Notes under the pieces: model-generated
The model's input: only the letters and a program-made list of their open reading frames with translations
The model's database searches: none
Told to the model about the DNA's origin: nothing
Translations under genes and position numbers: made by a program
NCBI GenBank assembly: GCA_003278305.1
Contig: QCFU01000002.1
Coordinates: forward strand, 1 to 64,000
Source of the DNA: Prochlorococcus sp. AG-363-M21
Lineage (GTDB): Bacteria; Cyanobacteriota; Cyanobacteriia; PCC-6307; Cyanobiaceae
Direction of reading: 5' to 3'
Length of the DNA stretch: 64,000 nt
Shown here: piece after piece, positions 60,194 through 64,000 of the stretch
Layout of the letters: each line of letters opens with the position of its first letter
How positions within the stretch are numbered: position 1 is the stretch's first letter

Positions 60194-60727
60194 ATGAAAA
60201 TGCCAAGCAATATCGAATTTAAAGGAGACTCCAAAGCAGTTCTTCTTAAAAGTCTTCTTGCAGTTGCCCCAGAAGAAGGTTGCGCCCTATTACTTGGAAA
60301 AATAAAGAAACATGAGCTAAGCAAGCCAAAAAAAATTGTTTACGAAATCTCTTTAATATGGCCTTGTCATAACATATGGGAACTAGGCATAAAATACCTA
60401 GATGATGCAAACAAAAGTCTTAATAAAGCAAAAATACATGAATCAAAAGAAAATCGATTCTTAATAGACCCTAAAGAACAATTAATTGCACAAAAATGGG
60501 CGAGAGCAAGAAATCTTTTAATCTTAGGCCATGCACATTCACATCCAAATGGTGTGGCAATTCCATCTACAACGGATCTAGCTTCTACTACTTCCTCTAC
60601 ATTAATGCTAATAGCAAACAACAATGAGGATCTACGAGCATGGTGGATAAAAAATTCTGAGTCCAAGCTAGGAATAGAAATCCCTTGGGATTCTCAACAT
60701 CAAAATATTTACTCACAGCGCTCATAA
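60194..60727 (+). CDS. JAMM/MPN+ metalloprotease (JAB domain)
   Basis: All zinc ligands of the JAMM motif are present: Glu28 in APEEGCALLLG, then His115-x-His117-P and Ser125-x-x-Asp128 in GHAHSHPNGVAIPSTTD. The spacing H-x-H-x7-S-x-x-D is exact. Such proteases remove C-terminal residues or peptides from ubiquitin-like sulfur carriers or isopeptide-linked targets. 177 residues, no fusion. It is four bases upstream of the MoeZ-like E1 gene, so the two are almost surely one operon. Confidence 0.9.
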   Translation: MKMPSNIEFKGDSKAVLLKSLLAVAPEEGCALLLGKIKKHELSKPKKIVYEISLIWPCHNIWELGIKYLDDANKSLNKAKIHESKENRFLIDPKEQLIAQKWARARNLLILGHAHSHPNGVAIPSTTDLASTTSSTLMLIANNNEDLRAWWIKNSESKLGIEIPWDSQHQNIYSQRS

Positions 60728-60731
60728 AGTT

Positions 60732-61880
60732 ATGAATGCTTCAACCAATTATTATTCGGATCTTAGCTCTGAGGAGTTGAAAAGATATTCTCGTCATCTA
60801 TCACTTCCTGAAATTGGTCTTGATGGTCAGCTCAAACTAAAAAAAAGCTCAGTACTTTGCGTAGGTTGTGGTGGCTTGGGCTCTCCATTACTTCTATATC
60901 TTGCAGCTGCAGGGGTTGGATGCATAGGAATTGTCGACAATGATCTAGTAGAAAGCTCTAATTTGCAAAGACAAATAATTCATTCGACAAAATCTATAGG
61001 AAAAGAAAAAGTATACTCTGCTAGGCAAAACATCCTTAACATTAATCCATTCTGCAAAGTTATTATTTTCAAAGAATTTCTCACTCCAAAAAATGCATTA
61101 AATATTCTTGATGGATTTGATGTTATATGTGATTGCACTGATAATTTTGAAAGTAGATATTTAATTAATGATGCATCAATAATACTTAAAAAGCCAAGCA
61201 TATATGGATCTGTATCTAAGTTCGAAGGTCAGGCTACAGTTTTTAATTTAAATGAATTTAGCCCTAATTTAAGAGATTTTATCCCAGAACCTCCCCCAAG
61301 AGAACTGCTTCCATCATGCTCAGAATCTGGGGTAGTAGGTATTGTTCCAGGCATAATAGGTTTAATACAAGCAACAGAGACAATAAAGATTATTACTCAA
61401 TGTGGTCAGTCTCTAAGTGGAAGGATTCTTATATTTGATGCTTTAAGAATGAGTTTTAAGGAACTGAAATTAGAAAAGAACAAACAAACTAAGCCAATAA
61501 AAGAATTAATAGATTACAAAAGTTTCTGCAATAAAAGTAGTACAAAAATTAATTCACCAAAAGAAACCAATATTTCCAGCATATCTGCTAATAAATTGAA
61601 AGAGTTAATGGAAACTAATATAAATAATATAGTTATAATAGATGTAAGGAACGAACATGAATATATTACTCATTCAATTCCTGGCTCTTTACTTTTCCCA
61701 CTTTCAAGAATTGAGAGTGGTGAAGCTTTATCAAAAATCAAAGAAGTTACTGCTCACAAAGAAATTTTTATCCATTGTCAGACAGGCAAAAGATCAAAAA
61801 AAGCCATAATTATATTAAATAAGTTTGGGATCAATGCTAAGAATCTTGAAGGGGGTATTAAAGCATGGGAAAAAATATAA
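60732..61880 (+). CDS. MoeB/ThiF-type E1 with rhodanese domain (MoeZ-like)
   Basis: The adenylation domain (about 10-250) has VLCVGCGGLGSPLLLYLAAA (ATP loop), SNLQRQIIHS (Arg finger) and DVICDCTDNFESRYLINDA. PRELLPSCSESGVVGIVPGI carries the conserved Cys. The usual zinc CxxC pairs are absent. A C-terminal rhodanese domain (about 285-382) has its sulfur-carrying Cys349 in HCQTGKRSKKA. This E1 class activates ubiquitin-like carriers (MoaD, ThiS, CysO) and loads sulfur. It is paired with the JAMM gene, as Mec+ and MoeZ act together in Mycobacterium. Confidence 0.9.
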   Translation: MNASTNYYSDLSSEELKRYSRHLSLPEIGLDGQLKLKKSSVLCVGCGGLGSPLLLYLAAAGVGCIGIVDNDLVESSNLQRQIIHSTKSIGKEKVYSARQNILNINPFCKVIIFKEFLTPKNALNILDGFDVICDCTDNFESRYLINDASIILKKPSIYGSVSKFEGQATVFNLNEFSPNLRDFIPEPPPRELLPSCSESGVVGIVPGIIGLIQATETIKIITQCGQSLSGRILIFDALRMSFKELKLEKNKQTKPIKELIDYKSFCNKSSTKINSPKETNISSISANKLKELMETNINNIVIIDVRNEHEYITHSIPGSLLFPLSRIESGEALSKIKEVTAHKEIFIHCQTGKRSKKAIIILNKFGINAKNLEGGIKAWEKI

Positions 61881-61900
61881 CTGCTTATATTTTGAATTAA

Positions 61901-63109
61901 TCAATAATCAACTCCTCTTTTTAAATTAACCCCTTGCTCAGCGTAATGCTTATGACAAACCATTTCTGAATGAATATTTGCAAGGTCAAAATAAGAAGGG
62001 TGATTCTTACATCTACCTGTAATGATCACTTCAGTCTCTGCAGGTTTTCTAAGTAACGTCTCTACAATAGGTTCTTCTGGAATTAGCTCTAAATCAACTG
62101 TTGGATTTAATTCATCGAGGATCACAGTTTTATAAAGACCACTAGATATCGCCGCTCGAGCAATTTCCCAAGCTCGCTCAGCTTCTACATAATCAATCGG
62201 TTGCTGCTGACCTCGCCAAACAATTGCATCTCTTCCAGATCGAAGATGGTCAACTAAATGAGGATAACTTTCGCGAAGAGCATCAATTGCAGCATCTTCT
62301 GTATAACCACTACCTCCTTTAAGCCATTGCAATATCAAAACTCGATGACTCTTGTCTTGACTAATCCCCCGACCTATCGCCTGTAGTGCTTTGCCCAGTG
62401 CACTGGTAGACTTCCCTTTCCCTTCACCTGTATAAATTTCAATTCCACCTGAAAAATTTGATGATGATAACGAAGAATTTTTATCTATAGATCGATGGGC
62501 CCTCATTTCAGAATGTAATTCAGCAATTCGGATTAATTCCAAAGGGGCTGCACGTCCCGTAACAATAACCTCCATACCCTCTGGTCTGGAACGAAGCGTA
62601 TTTACAACATCGTCCAGTTTCAATAAACCTAAATCTAAGACAGGATTTAATTCATCTAAAACAACTACCGAATAAAGAGCGCTAGCAATAGCCCCCTTCG
62701 CAATATCCCATCCCCTCTTAGCTTCACTTGCATCAAATTGAGTAGAGTCTTCTGCGGTAAAAAAATCTGCCCTCCCAGTTCTGACTTGATCAATTAAATG
62801 AGGAAAACCCTGCTGCAAAGCATCTATTGCTGCATCTTCATCATACGATCTACCTGGTCCTTTTAAAAACCGAAGAAGCAGAACTCTTGTTCTCTTCTTT
62901 TCACAGATTCCTAAACCAATAGTTCTTAGAACCACGCCTAAAGCAGCCTGGCTTTTCCCTTTACCTTCCCCATCGTATATATGTAATTGGCCATACCTTC
63001 GTTCTTGACTATCAGCAGCAGTAACAATGCCAATAGACCTTTTGCGAGATGAGCCTCTTAAATGAGTCTTATCTTTTAAATGCGCATCTTTTGACTTCTC
63101 TGACTCCAT
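61901..63109 (-). CDS. cobO: Tandem corrinoid adenosyltransferase (CobO/BtuR), two domains
   Basis: CobO transfers adenosyl to cob(I)yrinate diamide. This 402-residue protein is two copies in one chain: P-loops GEGKGKS at 47-53 and 228-234; EDAAIDALQQGFPHLIDQVR and EDAAIDALRESYPHLVDHLR; LDELNPVLDLGLL and LDELNPTVDLELI. The repeat offset is 181 residues. Usual CobO is about 200 residues. A linker rich in Ser (210-220) joins the halves. One chain may replace the normal dimer. The cbiG-cobJ fusion at 21-22.8 kb serves the same pathway. Confidence 0.9.
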   Translation of the reverse strand: MESEKSKDAHLKDKTHLRGSSRKRSIGIVTAADSQERRYGQLHIYDGEGKGKSQAALGVVLRTIGLGICEKKRTRVLLLRFLKGPGRSYDEDAAIDALQQGFPHLIDQVRTGRADFFTAEDSTQFDASEAKRGWDIAKGAIASALYSVVVLDELNPVLDLGLLKLDDVVNTLRSRPEGMEVIVTGRAAPLELIRIAELHSEMRAHRSIDKNSSLSSSNFSGGIEIYTGEGKGKSTSALGKALQAIGRGISQDKSHRVLILQWLKGGSGYTEDAAIDALRESYPHLVDHLRSGRDAIVWRGQQQPIDYVEAERAWEIARAAISSGLYKTVILDELNPTVDLELIPEEPIVETLLRKPAETEVIITGRCKNHPSYFDLANIHSEMVCHKHYAEQGVNLKRGVDY

Positions 63110-63185
63110 AGAAGAACGTAACTACATAAAAAGCTTACCTAGATCCAACTAAGAAGATAATCTTCTATAGAGATTAAGTCAGGCA

Positions 63186-64000
63186 ATGATTTTTAGACTC
63201 CAAGATCACCTTAATGCATCACAACTAAAGGTTCTAGAACATTTAAGAGATTCAATTAAAAAAATTGGTAGAGTCTGTGTAGCATATTCTGGTGGTGTTG
63301 ATAGTTCATTAATAGCCGCCATTGCACAAGAGCAATTAGGACAAAATGCTATTGCTATAACTGGAGTATCCCCTTCTTTAGCACCTTATTTACTCGAAGA
63401 AGCCCGGAATCAAGCGAAATGGATAGGAATTATTCATCAGGAATGCATGACTGATGAGCTAAGCAACCCGGAATACAATTTGAACCCGACCAATAGGTGC
63501 TTTGCTTGCAAGAGTGAATTACATAAAAATATAAGCATAATTGCAACCAAATTTCAATCAGCGCAAATTATTGATGGAGTCAATATGGATGACATGGAGG
63601 ATTACAGGCCAGGGATAGAAGCTGCTCGTCAAGCAGGTGTACGATCTCCACTTGCAGAATTAGAAATAAATAAAGAAACAATACGAACAATTTCAAAGGC
63701 CCTTGGTCTCCCTTGGTGGGACAAACCTTCTCAGCCTTGCCTTGCCTCTAGATTTCCTTACGGAGAATCTATAACCTCAGAACGACTAAAAAAAGTAGCC
63801 AAAGCGGAACTATGGTTAATAGATCATGGATTCCCCTCTGTGAGAGTTAGGATTCATGGTCTTGCCGCAAGAATCGAATTGCCTGCAAATCAAATTGATG
63901 AGTTTATCTATGGCATAAATAAAAAAGAACTAGTCACTTATTTTCTATCAATTGGCTTTAGCTCCGTAAGTGTAGACCTTGAGGGCCTAATAAGTGGAAA
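63186..64000 (+). CDS. larE: LarE-type ATP-dependent sulfurtransferase (partial, no stop in window)
   Basis: The PP-loop ATPase motif is YSGGVDSSLIAAI (Ser35-Ser41). RCFACKSELH has Cys105 and Cys108, and QPCLASRFPYGES has Cys185. LarE inserts sulfur into the pincer nickel cofactor precursor. With three Cys it resembles the Fe-S-cluster type (as in Thermotoga) rather than the single-Cys, self-sacrificing type. The 271 codons seen are close to the family's full length and run off the right edge. No larB or larC is seen nearby. Confidence 0.88.
   Translation, partial: MIFRLQDHLNASQLKVLEHLRDSIKKIGRVCVAYSGGVDSSLIAAIAQEQLGQNAIAITGVSPSLAPYLLEEARNQAKWIGIIHQECMTDELSNPEYNLNPTNRCFACKSELHKNISIIATKFQSAQIIDGVNMDDMEDYRPGIEAARQAGVRSPLAELEINKETIRTISKALGLPWWDKPSQPCLASRFPYGESITSERLKKVAKAELWLIDHGFPSVRVRIHGLAARIELPANQIDEFIYGINKKELVTYFLSIGFSSVSVDLEGLISG

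Overview
This window looks like the chromosome of a marine picocyanobacterium, most likely a Prochlorococcus of the low-light, moderately AT-rich type. The evidence is the photosystem I genes (psaA, psaB, psaI, psaL), ferredoxin-dependent glutamate synthase, NDH-1 subunit NdhN, the clock-input protein LdpA, an MPBQ methyltransferase, a CAAD/CURT1-like thylakoid protein and B12 synthesis genes, all with very short intergenic gaps. The PsaA N-terminus ([15 protein letters not shown]) and PsaA length fit the marine picocyanobacterial form. The species call is inference from recognised protein families; no database search was run. I see no insertion sequence, prophage, integrase, rRNA operon or CRISPR array.

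Layout. 1-7.2 kb: edge of a membrane protein gene, clpS and dapL on the minus strand, then a two-domain radical SAM protein, RNase E with a structured leader, and RNase HII. 7.2-10.2 kb: DUF1997 protein, prephenate dehydratase, and an overlapping Lon-N/MPBQ methyltransferase pair. 10.2-15.0 kb: the str operon (rpsL-rpsG-fusA-tuf-rpsJ) on the minus strand. 15.1-23 kb: Fd-GOGAT, a YCII-like protein, lipoyl synthase and a CbiG-CobJ fusion. 23-28 kb: psaA-psaB ending in a strong terminator. 28-32 kb: serine hydrolase, NlpC/P60 hydrolase, glycosyltransferase, HEAT protein, psaI-psaL, terminator, tRNA-Ser. 32-33.9 kb: alanine racemase and an HNH endonuclease. 33.9-50.4 kb: one long minus-strand S10/spc/alpha ribosomal cluster from rplC to prfA, with secY, adk, rpoA and truA inside it. 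50.8-54.5 kb: ndhN-ldpA, tRNA-Gln, a HAD protein, and recA behind a LexA box. 54.5-64 kb: DUF2839 protein, a degenerate DinG-like protein, tyrA, a CrtD-like oxidoreductase, a fructosamine-kinase-like protein, a CAAD protein, a JAMM protease next to a MoeZ-like E1, a tandem-duplicated corrinoid adenosyltransferase and the start of larE.

How it works together. The minus-strand clusters supply translation, transcription and secretion. The plus-strand genes supply photosystem I, nitrogen assimilation and redox/clock input. The B12 genes (cbiG-cobJ, cobO) fit the known B12 synthesis of marine picocyanobacteria. pheA and tyrA give the two branches to phenylalanine and tyrosine. The parts most worth a second look are the JAMM + E1-rhodanese pair, the double CobO, the helicase-like protein without a P-loop, the rne leader, the 24-bp palindrome before rplC, and a CobJ frame whose conserved-looking N-terminus lacks a normal start codon.
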